Source: Hymenobacter sp. BRD67 (GTDB lineage: Bacteria > Bacteroidota > Bacteroidia > Cytophagales > Hymenobacteraceae). Taken from it: a stretch of DNA of 64,000 bases. The notes under the pieces are model-generated. The model did not search any database and was not told where the DNA came from. It worked only from the letters and a program-made list of their open reading frames with translations. A program made the translations under genes and the position numbers. Shown here in pieces: positions 35,263 to 44,809 of the stretch (position 1 is its first letter; each line of letters starts with the position of its first letter). The stretch lies in NCBI RefSeq assembly GCF_013256425.1, contig NZ_CP053904.1, positions 620,001-684,000 on the forward strand, read 5' to 3'.

Positions 35263-37665
35263 ATGGCCGACGAAACTATTCCGCCTGCTGCCCCCGATTC
35301 TCTACCCACCCGCCCTTCGGGTGCTTCTCGTAAGCGCCCCGGCCGGGGCACGCGCCGCCTGGTGCGCATTGCCTGGGCCATCTTTTTTATCAGCGCAGGC
35401 TTTTTTCTGGTGTATCCGCTGCTGGTGCGCAGCAATTTCCTGTTCTTGTTTGGCAAGTCGCCGAGCCTCGAAGAATTAGAAAACCCCAAGGTGGAGCAGG
35501 CATCGGAGGTGTTCACTTCCGATGGCGTGCTCATCGGCCGCTATTTCCGCGAGAACCGCTCGCCGGTACCGCTCAATCAGATTTCGCCCTGGCTGGTGAA
35601 GGCGCTTATTGCCACCGAGGACGCCCGCTACTACCAGCATTCGGGCATCGACGCGCCCTCGCTAGTGTCAACTTTTTACTACGGCCTGCGGGGCGATAAG
35701 CGCGGCGGCTCTACTATCAGCCAGCAGCTGGCCAAGAACTTATACAAAACCCGGCGCGGCGAAAGCCAGGGCGGACTCAGCCACATTCCGGGCGTGGGCA
35801 CGGTGGTGGCCAAAACCAAGGAGTGGATAACGGCCGTGGAGCTGGAGCGCCGCTACACCAAGGAAGAGATTCTGCGGATGTACCTCAATACCGTGGAGTA
35901 CGGCTCCAACGCCTTCGGTATTAAGGTAGCGGCCAAGACGTTTTTCAGCACCACGCCCGACAGCCTGACGCCCGTTCAGGCGGCCACGCTTATCGGGGTG
36001 CTGAATAATCCAACGGCCTTCAATCCGCGGTTTCACCCGGCCGCTTCGCGCCACCGGCGCAATGTGGTGCTGCAGCGTATGGGCCAGGCCGGCGACCTGA
36101 AGCCTGCCGAAGTGAAAGCCCTGCAGGCCGAGCCTATTGTGCTTGACTATCAGATTGAAAAGCATGTCGATGGCCCCGATACGTATTTTCGGGGTGCCAT
36201 CAGCCAGGCCGTGAACCACTGGTGCGAGGCCCACGGCTACGACATGTACCGCGACGGCCTGCGCATTTATACTACCATCGATTCGCGCATGCAGGACCAC
36301 GCCGAGCAGGCTGTGCACCAGCGTATGAAAATGCTGCAGCAGCAGTTTGATAACTTCTGGCGCAACAAGGGCCAGAACCCCTGGGTGGACGAGGAAGGCC
36401 ACGAAATCCCCGACTTCATCGAAACCCAGATGCGGCGCACCCAGAGCTACAAGGCATTGGCGGCTCGCTACCACGGCCAGCCCGCCCGCCTCGATTCGGC
36501 CCTGCACGCCAAGCGGCCGATGAAGGTGTTTACCTGGAAAAAAACCGACGGTGATACCACGCTGGTACTGTCGCCGCTCGATTCACTGGCCTATTACAAG
36601 CATTTTCTGCAGGCCGGCATGATGACGATGGACCCCTTCACAGGCTCCATCAAGGCCTGGGTAGGCGGCCTAGATTATCGCTTTTTCCAGTACGACCACG
36701 TGAAGCAAGGCAAGCGCCAGGCCGGCTCCACGTTCAAGCCTTTTGTGTACCTCACGGCGCTGGATAACGGCTACTCGCCCTGCGACCGCATCCGCGACCA
36801 GCGCGTGACGATAAAATACATCGAAAACGGCAAGCCCATGGAGTGGCAGCCCGATAACGTGACGCGCGAATATACCGGAATCAATATGACGCTGCGTTCA
36901 GCCATGGCCCGCTCGGTAAACTCCGTTACGGCCCAGCTCACCGAGAAGGTAGGCTGGGGCAAGGTGGCCGACTACGCGCACAAAGTGGGCATTACCAGCC
37001 CGCTGCTGCCGGTGCCCAGCATCGGCCTGGGCTCGGCCGGCGACGTGAGCGTGTACGAGATGGTAGATGCCTACGCTACCTTCCTCAACAACGGCTTTCG
37101 GTCCGAGCCCCGCATTATTACCCGCATCGAGGACCGCAATGGCAACGTTATCCAGCAGTTTGACCCCGTGCAGAAGCGCGCCATCTCGCCCGAAACGGCC
37201 TGGCTGATGACCTACATGCTGCGCGGAGGCATGGAGGAGCCGGGCGGCACCTCGCAGGGCCTCTGGGACTTCCAGGACCTGTGGCGTAAAGACAACCAGA
37301 TTGGCGGCAAAACCGGCACCACTTCCAACTATTCCGACGGCTGGTACATGGGCCTCACCAAAGACCTGGTGAGCGGCGTGTGGGTGGGCGGTGAAGACCG
37401 CAGCATTCACTTTTTCCGCTCGCAGCAGGGCGAGGGCGGCCGCATGGCCCTGCCCATCTTCGGCCGCTACATGGAAACAATTTACAAGGATAAAAGCCTG
37501 AACTACGACTACGGCCCTTTCCCCAAGCCGCCCTCCAAAATCAACCGCAAGTACGTGTGCTACACCGAATACGAGCCGCGCCACCGCGAGTCGGCCAAGG
37601 ATACTGTGGCAGCCGATAATCTACTGGAGCAGCTGAACGGGGGCGGGAAGGACAGCGTGCGCTAG
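35263..37665 (+). CDS. Bifunctional penicillin-binding protein 1A (class A)
   Basis: An 800-residue protein starting MADETIPPAAPD. One membrane anchor (VRIAWAIFFISAGFFLVYPLL) follows a basic N-terminus. The GT51 glycosyltransferase domain has its catalytic glutamate in ALIATEDARYYQHSGID (near residue 116) and GGSTISQQLAKNLY. The transpeptidase has all three motifs: SxxK in AGSTFKPF (about 488), SxN as SVN (about 551) and KTG in IGGKTGTTSNYSDGWY (about 683). It polymerises and crosslinks peptidoglycan in the periplasm. Length and order are standard; the frame is intact. A large palindromic repeat follows. Confidence 0.95.
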   Translation: MADETIPPAAPDSLPTRPSGASRKRPGRGTRRLVRIAWAIFFISAGFFLVYPLLVRSNFLFLFGKSPSLEELENPKVEQASEVFTSDGVLIGRYFRENRSPVPLNQISPWLVKALIATEDARYYQHSGIDAPSLVSTFYYGLRGDKRGGSTISQQLAKNLYKTRRGESQGGLSHIPGVGTVVAKTKEWITAVELERRYTKEEILRMYLNTVEYGSNAFGIKVAAKTFFSTTPDSLTPVQAATLIGVLNNPTAFNPRFHPAASRHRRNVVLQRMGQAGDLKPAEVKALQAEPIVLDYQIEKHVDGPDTYFRGAISQAVNHWCEAHGYDMYRDGLRIYTTIDSRMQDHAEQAVHQRMKMLQQQFDNFWRNKGQNPWVDEEGHEIPDFIETQMRRTQSYKALAARYHGQPARLDSALHAKRPMKVFTWKKTDGDTTLVLSPLDSLAYYKHFLQAGMMTMDPFTGSIKAWVGGLDYRFFQYDHVKQGKRQAGSTFKPFVYLTALDNGYSPCDRIRDQRVTIKYIENGKPMEWQPDNVTREYTGINMTLRSAMARSVNSVTAQLTEKVGWGKVADYAHKVGITSPLLPVPSIGLGSAGDVSVYEMVDAYATFLNNGFRSEPRIITRIEDRNGNVIQQFDPVQKRAISPETAWLMTYMLRGGMEEPGGTSQGLWDFQDLWRKDNQIGGKTGTTSNYSDGWYMGLTKDLVSGVWVGGEDRSIHFFRSQQGEGGRMALPIFGRYMETIYKDKSLNYDYGPFPKPPSKINRKYVCYTEYEPRHRESAKDTVAADNLLEQLNGGGKDSVR

Positions 37666-37723
37666 CGACCTGTCTGGGTAGACGAGGAGCCTGTTCAGGA
37701 AATAGCAAAAACCCAAAAAGAAC

Positions 37724-37802
37724 GTCATGCTGAACGCAGTGAAGCATCTCTGCCGCATCGTTGGATGAAGCGGCAGAGATGCTTCACTGCGTTCAGCATG
37801 AC
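37724..37802. repeat. Family A palindrome, 33-bp perfect arms
   Basis: Positions 37724-37756 (GTCATGCTGAACGCAGTGAA...) are exactly complementary to 37770-37802, with a 13-base loop ATCGTTGGATGAA. The loop and its flanking CCGC/GCGG are identical to the copy at 42654, but the outer arms differ, with matched changes on both sides. Confidence 0.85.
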
Positions 37803-37842
37803 CGCAAAACAACTTTCTGCACTGCTTCCGTATCCAACTGAA

Positions 37843-37878
37843 AGCGCCCGGCCCGCACGTACGTGCAGGCCGGGCGCT
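37843..37878 (-). terminator. GC-rich hairpin, probable terminator of the small lipoprotein gene
   Basis: AGCGCCCGGCC (37843-37853) pairs with GGCCGGGCGCT (37868-37878). The interior GCACGTACGTGC is itself palindromic. It lies just after the minus-strand lipoprotein gene. Confidence 0.6.
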
Positions 37879-37902
37879 CTTCGTAAAAAACGCAGCTGAA
37901 AG

Positions 37903-38049
37903 CTACTGACGCTCGACCGCCGTGGCGGTGCTGGCCGTAACCGGCGCGGCGGCCGATTTGGCCGAGGTGTAGGCGGGGCAGGTCTGGCGGTTGCAGGCGC
38001 CGAGGCCGAGGGTGGCGGCCCCAATGGCGAGGATAAGGAGCTTTTTCAT
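37903..38049 (-). CDS. Small lipoprotein with CPAY motif
   Basis: A 48-residue protein from ATG 38049: MKKLLILAIGAATLGLGAC followed by NRQTCPAYTSAKSAAAPVT. It has a type II signal sequence with lipobox LGAC. After the lipidated cysteine the short mature part contains CPAY, a motif I recall from other tiny Bacteroidota lipoproteins, then an Ala/Thr-rich tail. Function is unknown. Confidence 0.65.
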   Translation of the reverse strand: MKKLLILAIGAATLGLGACNRQTCPAYTSAKSAAAPVTASTATAVERQ

Positions 38050-38182
38050 AAAAAGGTAGTGGTTGACGAAGACGCAGTTAGGTTTCAAAGGTACGAGTGA
38101 CGGGCGGTTGCCAGGTATGCCTGGGCGCGGTTTCTGGAAAAAGTGCTTTCCAGCCTGGGCAACTTCCTAACCGCTTGATTTA

Positions 38183-39598
38183 TTATGAGGTATAGCCCAG
38201 AATTTTCAGCATACTGGCCGCTTCCTGTTTGGGCGCGAAGACGGTATCGGTGAGCGTGTCATCGGCGGCGCGGTCCAGGATGACGTGCTTGGGCGCCGGA
38301 ATCAGGCAGTGCTTGATGCCGCCGTAGCCGCTCAGGCTTTCCTGGTAGGCGCCGGTGTGGAAGAAGCCCACGTAGATGGGCTCGGCGGTAGTTGGTTGAT
38401 TGCGAGCAGGTTGCAGCTGCGGCAGAAAGGTCTGGTAGATGTGCTTCTCCGAGTTATAGTAGTCCTGCGAGTCGCAGGTGAGGCCGCCGAGCTGGATTTT
38501 GCGGTAGGGGCGGTTCCAGCCGTTGAGCGCCAGCATGATAAAGCGCTGGTTCAGGGCCCAGGTATCGGGCAGGTTGGTGATGAACGAGCCGTCAATCATG
38601 TACCACAACTCCTTGTCATTCTGCAATTTCTCATCCAGGATAGAGTAAATCGTAGCCCCGCTTTCGCCCACCGTGAAGATGCCGAACTCAGTGAAGATAT
38701 TCGGCTCCGGCACACCTTCCTCGGCGCAGATACGCTGAATGGTGCGCAGAATTTCGGCAATCATGTACGGGTAGTCGTACTCCAGCTGAATCGAAGTCTG
38801 GATGGGCAGCCCGCCGCCGATGTCGATGGTTTGCAGCGTGGGGCAGATTTTGCGCAGCTCGCAGTATTTGTGAATAAAGCGGCTCAGCTCCGACCAGTAA
38901 TACGACGTGTCCTTGATGCCCGTGCTGATAAAATAATGCAGCATCGTTAGCTCAAAGCGCGGGTCGCTCTTGATTTTCTGCTCGTAGAGCGGCACCGCGT
39001 CGGCGTAGCGGATGCCCAGGCGCGAAGTATAAAATTGAAAGCGCGGCTCCTCATCGGAGGCCAGGCGCAAACCCAGGTTGGTTTTGGTGTTGACGTGCGC
39101 GTGGTAGTAGTCGATTTCGTTGGGCGAGTCGAGAATGGGCAGGCAGTTCACAAACCCATCGTTGATGAGGTCGGAGATAGCCGCCTTGTATTCTTCGGTC
39201 TTGAACCCGTTGCAGATGATATACTTATCCTTGCCAAACTTGCCGTGCTCAAACAGCGAGCGGATAATGCTAATATCGAACCACGACGATGTTTCGAGGT
39301 GCACGTCGTTCTTCAGCGCCTCGTCGAGCACGAAGCGGAAGTGCGACGATTTGGTGCAGTAGGCGTACGAATACGAGCCCGTGTAACCCGTCTGAGCAAT
39401 GCCGTCGGCAAACCACTGCTTGGCCCGCTGAATCTGGGAGCTTATTTTAGGCAGGTAGGTGAGGCGTAGCGGCGTGCCGTGTTTCTCTACCAGCGCCATG
39501 AGGTCGATACCGTGGAAGCGCAGCTCATTGGCTTGCACCGTAAAATCGGCCGTGGGAAAATCGAAAGTCTGGGAAATCAGGTCGTGATAAGTATCCAT
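38183..39598 (-). CDS. speA: Biosynthetic-type arginine decarboxylase (PLP, alanine racemase fold)
   Basis: A 471-residue fold-III PLP enzyme. The Lys that binds PLP is in SYAYCTKSSHFRF, the phosphate-binding glycines are in IDIGGGLPIQTS, and the catalytic cysteine of the partner-subunit site is in GLTCDSQDYYN. The overall pattern fits Bacteroidota arginine decarboxylases, shorter than the Escherichia coli SpeA. The product agmatine leads to polyamines. It is divergently arranged with a ureohydrolase gene starting at 39817, the enzyme class that would act on agmatine or arginine, which supports the assignment. A diaminopimelate- or ornithine-type activity is less likely but not excluded. Confidence 0.85.
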   Translation of the reverse strand: MDTYHDLISQTFDFPTADFTVQANELRFHGIDLMALVEKHGTPLRLTYLPKISSQIQRAKQWFADGIAQTGYTGSYSYAYCTKSSHFRFVLDEALKNDVHLETSSWFDISIIRSLFEHGKFGKDKYIICNGFKTEEYKAAISDLINDGFVNCLPILDSPNEIDYYHAHVNTKTNLGLRLASDEEPRFQFYTSRLGIRYADAVPLYEQKIKSDPRFELTMLHYFISTGIKDTSYYWSELSRFIHKYCELRKICPTLQTIDIGGGLPIQTSIQLEYDYPYMIAEILRTIQRICAEEGVPEPNIFTEFGIFTVGESGATIYSILDEKLQNDKELWYMIDGSFITNLPDTWALNQRFIMLALNGWNRPYRKIQLGGLTCDSQDYYNSEKHIYQTFLPQLQPARNQPTTAEPIYVGFFHTGAYQESLSGYGGIKHCLIPAPKHVILDRAADDTLTDTVFAPKQEAASMLKILGYTS

Positions 39599-39816
39599 CG
39601 AGGCGGAAAAACGGCAAATAATCCCGACCTTTGCGGCGGGCAGGTCAAAAGTACCGCCGGGGCCGGAAACGACCGGCCCGCACGCATCGGACTCCGGTGA
39701 AAGGAAGCGACATGGCTACGGCGGGTTTCCGCCGCAAGGCAGCGCACGCCAGTGGCCCCTCGGGGCGGCGGGCGTCACGATGCAGCCCATTTTAGTCGCT
39801 TTCCATTTCCCACCCG
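39599..39816. promoter_or_regulatory. Divergent intergenic region between speA and the ureohydrolase gene
   Basis: A 218-base GC-rich spacer that must hold the promoters of both genes. On the minus strand a weak TTATTTG-type box lies near 39611. No clear operator or riboswitch was seen. Confidence 0.4.
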
Positions 39817-40790
39817 ATGAAACGCATCAAGCTTATTGAAGTCCGCTCCGAACTGGGCGCCGGCACGCGGGGCGCCAGCCTGGGCCCCGACGCCCTGCGT
39901 GTAGCCTGCCTCAACAAAGGTTCCGACTATTTCCGGCGCTACAACTCCGTGGTCACGCAGGACCTCAACCACGTGCTGTTTGAGAAAAACCACTTTGCCT
40001 ACGCCAAGCACATAGATTCCATCTATACGGTGCAGAAAGGCATCGCCAGCGCCGTGGAGCAGACGCTGCGCTTCGGCGAGTTTCCGCTGGTGCTGGCCGG
40101 TGACCACAGCAGCGCCAACGCCACTATTGCCGGCATCAAAGCGGCGTATCCCCATAAAACGCTGGGGTTATCTGGATAGATGCGCACGCCGATATTCACT
40201 CGCCCTACACTACGCCCAGTGGCAACGTGCACGGCATGCCCCTAGCGGCGGCCCTCAACGAGGATAACCTGCCCTGCCAGCGCAACCAGCCCGACGCCGA
40301 AACCGAGTTTTTCTGGCGGCGGCTACAAAATCTGGCCGAGCCCGGCCCCAAACTGCGGCCTGAGCACCTGGTGTACGTAGCCGTGCGCGATATCGAAGGA
40401 GAGGAGAACGCCGTTATCGAGCGGCTGAATATCAAGTGGATAAAGCTGCCCGAGATTCAGGCCAAAGGCTCGCGCCAACTGGTGCGCGAGATTTATGAGC
40501 ACCTGCGCTTCTGCGACTTGGTGTACATTTCCTTTGATGTCGATAGCCTCGATTCGGAGTTCAGCAAGGGCACCGGCACACCGGTTGAGAAGGGCCTATA
40601 CCTGTCGGAAGCCGAAAACCTGTGCCAGGACCTGCTGGAAAACGAGCGGGTTATCTGCTTCGAAATGGTCGAAATCAACCCCACGCTCGATAATGAGAAC
40701 ACGATGGCCAAAAATGCCTTTAATATTCTCGAAAAAGCCACGGCGGCCATTGAGCGGCGGCTGCGCCTGGAAGAGGTGGTGAGCCGGTAA
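39817..40790 (+). CDS. Ureohydrolase, arginase/agmatinase family (frameshifted)
   Basis: Two frames join into a 324-residue protein when one G is restored in 40164-40167. The binuclear manganese ligands are all present: GDHSS, then (across the repaired join) WIDAHADIH, and ISFDVDSLDSEF. The segment KGTGTPVEKGLYLSEAENL is arginase-like, whereas the gene lies next to arginine decarboxylase, which would favour agmatinase. The enzyme releases urea from arginine or agmatine in the cytoplasm. Without repair, the active site would be destroyed. Which of the two substrates is used cannot be fixed from sequence. Confidence 0.8.
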
Positions 40791-40830
40791 GCAGCGAGCA
40801 GAATGCGTAAGTCTGCGCTGCTGCGCTGCG

Positions 40831-40838
40831 TACCTTTG
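40831..40838 (+). promoter_or_regulatory. Promoter -7 box TACCTTTG directly before argS
   Basis: An exact TAnnTTTG match that ends five bases before the GTG start at 40844. Transcription would begin at or very near the start codon, giving a leaderless or nearly leaderless mRNA. Confidence 0.6.
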
Positions 40839-40843
40839 CCCTC

Positions 40844-42636
40844 GTGCAACAGCTTGAACAAACCCTAAAAACCGCCCTGCAAGCGGCCGCCCAGGCCGTT
40901 TTCAATCAGGAGATTCCCGCCGCCAGCCTCGTACTCCAGCCCACGCGCAAGGAGTTTGCCGGCAGCTTTACCCTCGTCACGTTTCCGCTCACCAAAGCCT
41001 TTGGCAAAGGCCCGGAGCAAATCGGCCAGGCCCTGGGCGAGTGGCTGAAGGCCCACGTGCCCACCGTGAGCGGCTACAACGTAGTAAAGGGTTTTTTGAA
41101 TATTGAAATCGCCGATGCCGAGTGGCTCAAGCTATTTGGTGAGCTCTACCGCCAGCCGGCCGGTACGCCGGTGCCCACCGGCGGCCCGCAGCGGGTGGTG
41201 GTCGAGTACTCGTCGCCCAACACCAACAAGCCCCTGCACCTGGGCCACCTGCGCAACAACTTCCTGGGCTACAGCGTGGCCGAGATTCTGAAAGCTACCG
41301 GCGCCACCGTCACCAAGGCCAACCTGGTAAACGACCGGGGCATCCACATCTGCAAGTCGATGATTGCCTACCAGCGTTTCGGCCACGGCGAAACGCCGGA
41401 GAGCGCGGGCATCAAAGGCGACCACCTGGCTGGCAAGTACTACGTACTGTTCGAGAAGCACTACCGCGAAGAAATAAAGCAGCTCGAAGCCGAAGGCGTA
41501 GCGAATGAAATCGCCAAAAAACAAGCCCCGCTGATGCTCGAAGCGCAACAGATGCTGCAAGCCTGGGAGGCCGGCGACGAGGACGTGATGGCCCTCTGGC
41601 ACCGCATGAACGGCTGGGTGTACGATGGCTTCAACGCTACCTACGCGAACATCGGCGTTGATTTCGACAAGTTTTACTACGAGTCGGGAACTTACCTGCT
41701 GGGCAAGGAGCGCGTGGAGGAAGGCCTGCAAAAGGGCGTGTTCTTCAAGAAAGAAAACGGCTCGGTGTGGGTTGACCTGCAGGCCGAAGGCCTCGACGAA
41801 AAGCTGCTGCTGCGCGCCGACGGTACCAGCGTCTACATCACCCAGGACCTGGGCACGGCCGAGCTGAAATACCAGGATTTCGGCTACGACAGCAGCATCT
41901 ACGTCATTGCCGACGAGCAGAACTACCACATGCAGGTGCTGCAAGCCACGCTCAAAAAGCTGGGCAAGCCCTACGCCGAGGCCATTCATCATCTCAGCTA
42001 CGGCATGGTCGATTTGCCCTCGGGCAAGATGAAAAGCCGCGAAGGCACCGTGGTTGATGCCGATGAATTAGTGAAAGAAGTAGAGGAAGCCGCCAAAGCA
42101 GCTACCCTTGAAAAAGGCAAAACCGAAGGCCTGGGCGACGAAGAACTAACGCAGCTCTACCACACGCTGGGCCTGGGCGCACTGAAATACTACCTGCTGA
42201 AAGTGGACCCCAAAAAGCGCATGCTTTTCAACCCGAAGAATCGGTGCGGCTTGAGGGCGACACGGGTCCGTTTATTCAATATAGCTACGCGCGTATATCG
42301 TCTATCCGCCGCAAGGCTTTGGAGCAGGGTGTGGAAGAAATCAGCGATTTCAGCCAGCTAGGCGAGTTGCAACCCACTGAGCAGGAGCTGATTCAGCAGC
42401 TGGCCGGCTATGCGGGCGTGGTGGCCGAGGCGGCCCGCACGCTCTCGCCGGCCGTGGTGGCGCAGTATGCCTACGACGTAGCCAAGAGCTACAACCGCTT
42501 TTATACCGAAGTGCCGATTTTTGCCGAAACCGACGCTGCCAAGAAAGCTTTCCGGGTGGCGCTCTCGGCTAAAACGGCCGAAACCATCAAAACTACCCTC
42601 GGCCTGCTCGGTATCGAAGTGCCCGAGCGTATGTAA
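40844..42636 (+). CDS. argS: Arginyl-tRNA synthetase (frameshifted)
   Basis: Two frames join into a 597-residue protein when one C is restored in 42232-42234 (the join then reads RMLFNPEESVRLEGDTGPF). It has the N-terminal tRNA-recognition domain, the class I HIGH motif as HLGHLRNN, the KMSKS region as GKMKSREGTV, and the C-terminal DALR anticodon-binding domain. It attaches arginine to tRNA-Arg. An essential single-copy gene cannot normally be broken here, so the frameshift is strong evidence of a sequencing error. The start is GTG 40844, next to a perfect promoter box. It follows arginine decarboxylase and ureohydrolase genes, a grouping around arginine. Confidence 0.92.
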
Positions 42637-42653
42637 TTATTCAAGACCCAAAA

Positions 42654-42764
42654 AAGAACGTCATGCTCATCTGGTGTCCGCTTGCCGAAGCATCTTTACC
42701 GCATCGTTGGATGAAGCGGCAGAGATGCTTCGGCAAGCGGACACCAGATGAGCATGACGTTCTT
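42654..42764. repeat. Family A palindrome, 42-bp perfect arms
   Basis: Positions 42654-42695 are exactly complementary to 42723-42764. The arms contain GCTCATCTGGTGTCCGCTTG, shared with the copy at 17698 (one base different), while the loop is shared with the copy at 37724. This is the largest palindrome in the window and lies just after argS. Confidence 0.88.
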
Positions 42765-42789
42765 AGTTTGCTGATATTAAACAACTAAT

Positions 42790-43371
42790 ATGAAAAGCGT
42801 AGCAGTGTACTGCGGCTCCAGCAGCGGCAATCAGGAAATTTATACCCAGCAAGCCCAGGAGCTGGGCCGCGAGCTGGCCCGTCGGGGTATTACCCTCGTG
42901 TATGGCGGTGGCTGCGTGGGACTGATGGGCGTTATCGCCGATGCCGTGCTGGCCGAAGGCGGTAAGGTTATCGGGGTTATTCCCGGCTTCCTGGCCGATA
43001 AGGAGCTGGCGCACAAGGGCTGCACCGAATTGCACGTAGTCGAAACCATGCACCAGCGCAAATTGCTGATAGCCGACCTGGCCGAAGGCTTCATTGCCAT
43101 GCCCGGCGGCTTCGGCACGCTCGAAGAGCTGTTTGAAGTGATGACCTGGGGCCAGTTGGGCCTGCACGGCAAGCCCGTTGCGTTGCTCAATGTAGCAGGC
43201 TTCTACGACCAGCTGCTTGGCCTCTGCGACCACATGGTGGGCGAAGGCTTTGTACGCACGGAAAACCGCAGCCAGGTAATACAAAATGCCAGCGCGGCCC
43301 CCCTGCTCGATGCCATGACCCAGTACCAGCCCCTGCGGCTGGAAAAATGGCTGACGCCGCAAAAGAGCTAG
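42790..43371 (+). CDS. LOG family protein (nucleoside-5'-monophosphate phosphoribohydrolase)
   Basis: A 193-residue protein with the LOG signature MPGGFGTLEELFE and the N-terminal SVAVYCGSSSGNQEIYT. TLVYGGGCVGLMGVIADAV forms the nucleotide-binding loop. Characterised relatives cleave nucleoside 5'-monophosphates, including cytokinin nucleotides, releasing the base; the label 'lysine decarboxylase' sometimes given to them is historical. The frame is intact. It sits between palindromic repeats and is convergent with egtB. Confidence 0.88.
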   Translation: MKSVAVYCGSSSGNQEIYTQQAQELGRELARRGITLVYGGGCVGLMGVIADAVLAEGGKVIGVIPGFLADKELAHKGCTELHVVETMHQRKLLIADLAEGFIAMPGGFGTLEELFEVMTWGQLGLHGKPVALLNVAGFYDQLLGLCDHMVGEGFVRTENRSQVIQNASAAPLLDAMTQYQPLRLEKWLTPQKS

Positions 43372-43429
43372 CCAGAATCAAGGATAAACCAAAGGTAAAA
43401 AAGAACGACAGGCTCAGCATGACGTTCTT

Positions 43430-43458
43430 CTGCTCACTGCTCACTGCTCACTGCTCAC
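43430..43458. repeat. Tandem heptamer TGCTCAC x4 beside a family A remnant
   Basis: TGCTCAC is repeated four times just before the egtB stop codon. Immediately upstream (43402-43429) is a short family A-like hairpin (AAGAACG ... CGTTCTT). Confidence 0.65.
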
Positions 43459-43461
43459 TAC

Positions 43462-44809
43462 CTACCGCGCCAGCCGCAGCCCCGTAAACTGCCAGCGCTT
43501 ATCGGCGTGGAAGAAATTGCGGTAGCTCACGCGGATATGGCTCTCGGGGGTGGCGCACGAGCCCCCGCGCAGCACCAGCTGGTTCAGCATAAACTTGCCG
43601 TTGTACTCGCCCAGCGCCCCGGCGGCGCGCTGATAGCCGGGGTAGGGGTGGTAGGCCGAATACGTCCACTCCCAGCAGTCGCCCAGCAGCTGGTGGCACT
43701 GGCTGGGGTCGGCGTCGGTGGCGAGCGGCTGCGGGTCGAAGTAGCCGGTTTCGAGCCAGTTGCCGCCCTGGGGCGTGGCCTGAAAGAAGCGGGCCGCGGT
43801 TTCCCATTCGGCCTCGGTGGGCAGGCGGGCACCGGCCCACTGGGCATACGCATCGGCTTCGTAGAAGCTGATGTGCGAGACGGGCGCCGCCAGCTTGAGC
43901 GGCTCCAGGCCGGTAGGGCCATAGCGCAGCCACTGGCCCTCCGCATTTTTCGACCAGTAGAGCGGGGCCGTCCAACCCTCGCGGCTAGCTAAATCCCAGC
44001 CCTCGCCGAGCCAGAACTGAAACTGCTGGTAGCCGCCCGCCTCGATAAATTGCAGATAGTCGGCGTTGGTCACGAGTCGGTTTTGCAGCTCGAAAGGCGC
44101 TACCAGTACCTCATGCACTGGCAATTCGTTGTCAAATGAAAAGCCTGCTGCCTGGTGACCAATGCTGTAGATTCCGCCGGGCACCGGCAGCCAGGTAGCG
44201 GGCCGCGCCGTAGCGCCGGGGCTGGAAAAGTCGCCGGCCTCAGGGGAGGAAAAAACGGGTTTATTATATTCATTATTTTCTATATAAGCCGGTGCCAGCG
44301 GGTTGGTGCTCAGGATATATTTAATATCGGTTGCCAGCAGCTCCTGGTGCTGCTGCTCGTGGTGCAGGCCCAGCTCGACCAGCTCGGTGGCCGTGGGGGG
44401 AGTCCGCCCAGGCCAGCCAGCAGCATAGCCATGTGCTCGTCGACGTAGGCGCGGTAGCGATACACGTCGGCCAGCGGCGGGCGCGAGAGTGTACCGCGGT
44501 CGGCCCGATTTACCCTGGAGCCGAGCGAGTTGTAGTAAGAGTTGAATAAAAAGGCGTAATCGGGGTGAAATACCGCGTAGCCTGGCTGGAACTGCTTGAG
44601 CAGAAACGTCTCCCAAAACCAGGTAGTGTGGGCCAGGTGCCACTTGGGCGGGCTCACGTCGAGGGTAGGCTGCACCACGGTGTCTTCGGGCAGCAGGGCT
44701 GCACCAAAGCTACCGACTGCGCCCGCACGGCCTGATAATGAGCTGGTAAGCCTGCCACAGTGCCAGCGCCTACGGCCGGAGAGGAGAGAAGCGAAGAAGC
44801 AAAAGCCAT
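43462..44809 (-). CDS. egtB: EgtB-like sulfoxide synthase (frameshifted twice)
   Basis: Three frames join into a 449-residue protein starting MAFASSLLSSPAVGAGTVAG (ATG 44809) when one base is restored at 44696-44698 and one at 44395-44400. It has the N-terminal DinB-like domain with the iron ligands HLAHTTWFWE and HHEQQHQE (HX3HXE), then an FGE-sulfatase domain (PVPGGIYSIG, GARLPTEAEWETAARF, LVLRGGSCATPESHIRVSYRNFF). Iron-dependent EgtB enzymes join a sulfur donor to trimethylhistidine in ergothioneine synthesis. The methyltransferase EgtD that normally pairs with it is not adjacent and was not seen in the window. Ergothioneine or ovothiol-type chemistry is therefore possible; the family is clear. 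Confidence 0.85.

Noticed and set aside
42654..42764. CRISPR array or integron-like attC site
   Set aside because: It is a single inverted repeat without regular spacers, and no integrase or Cas gene is near.
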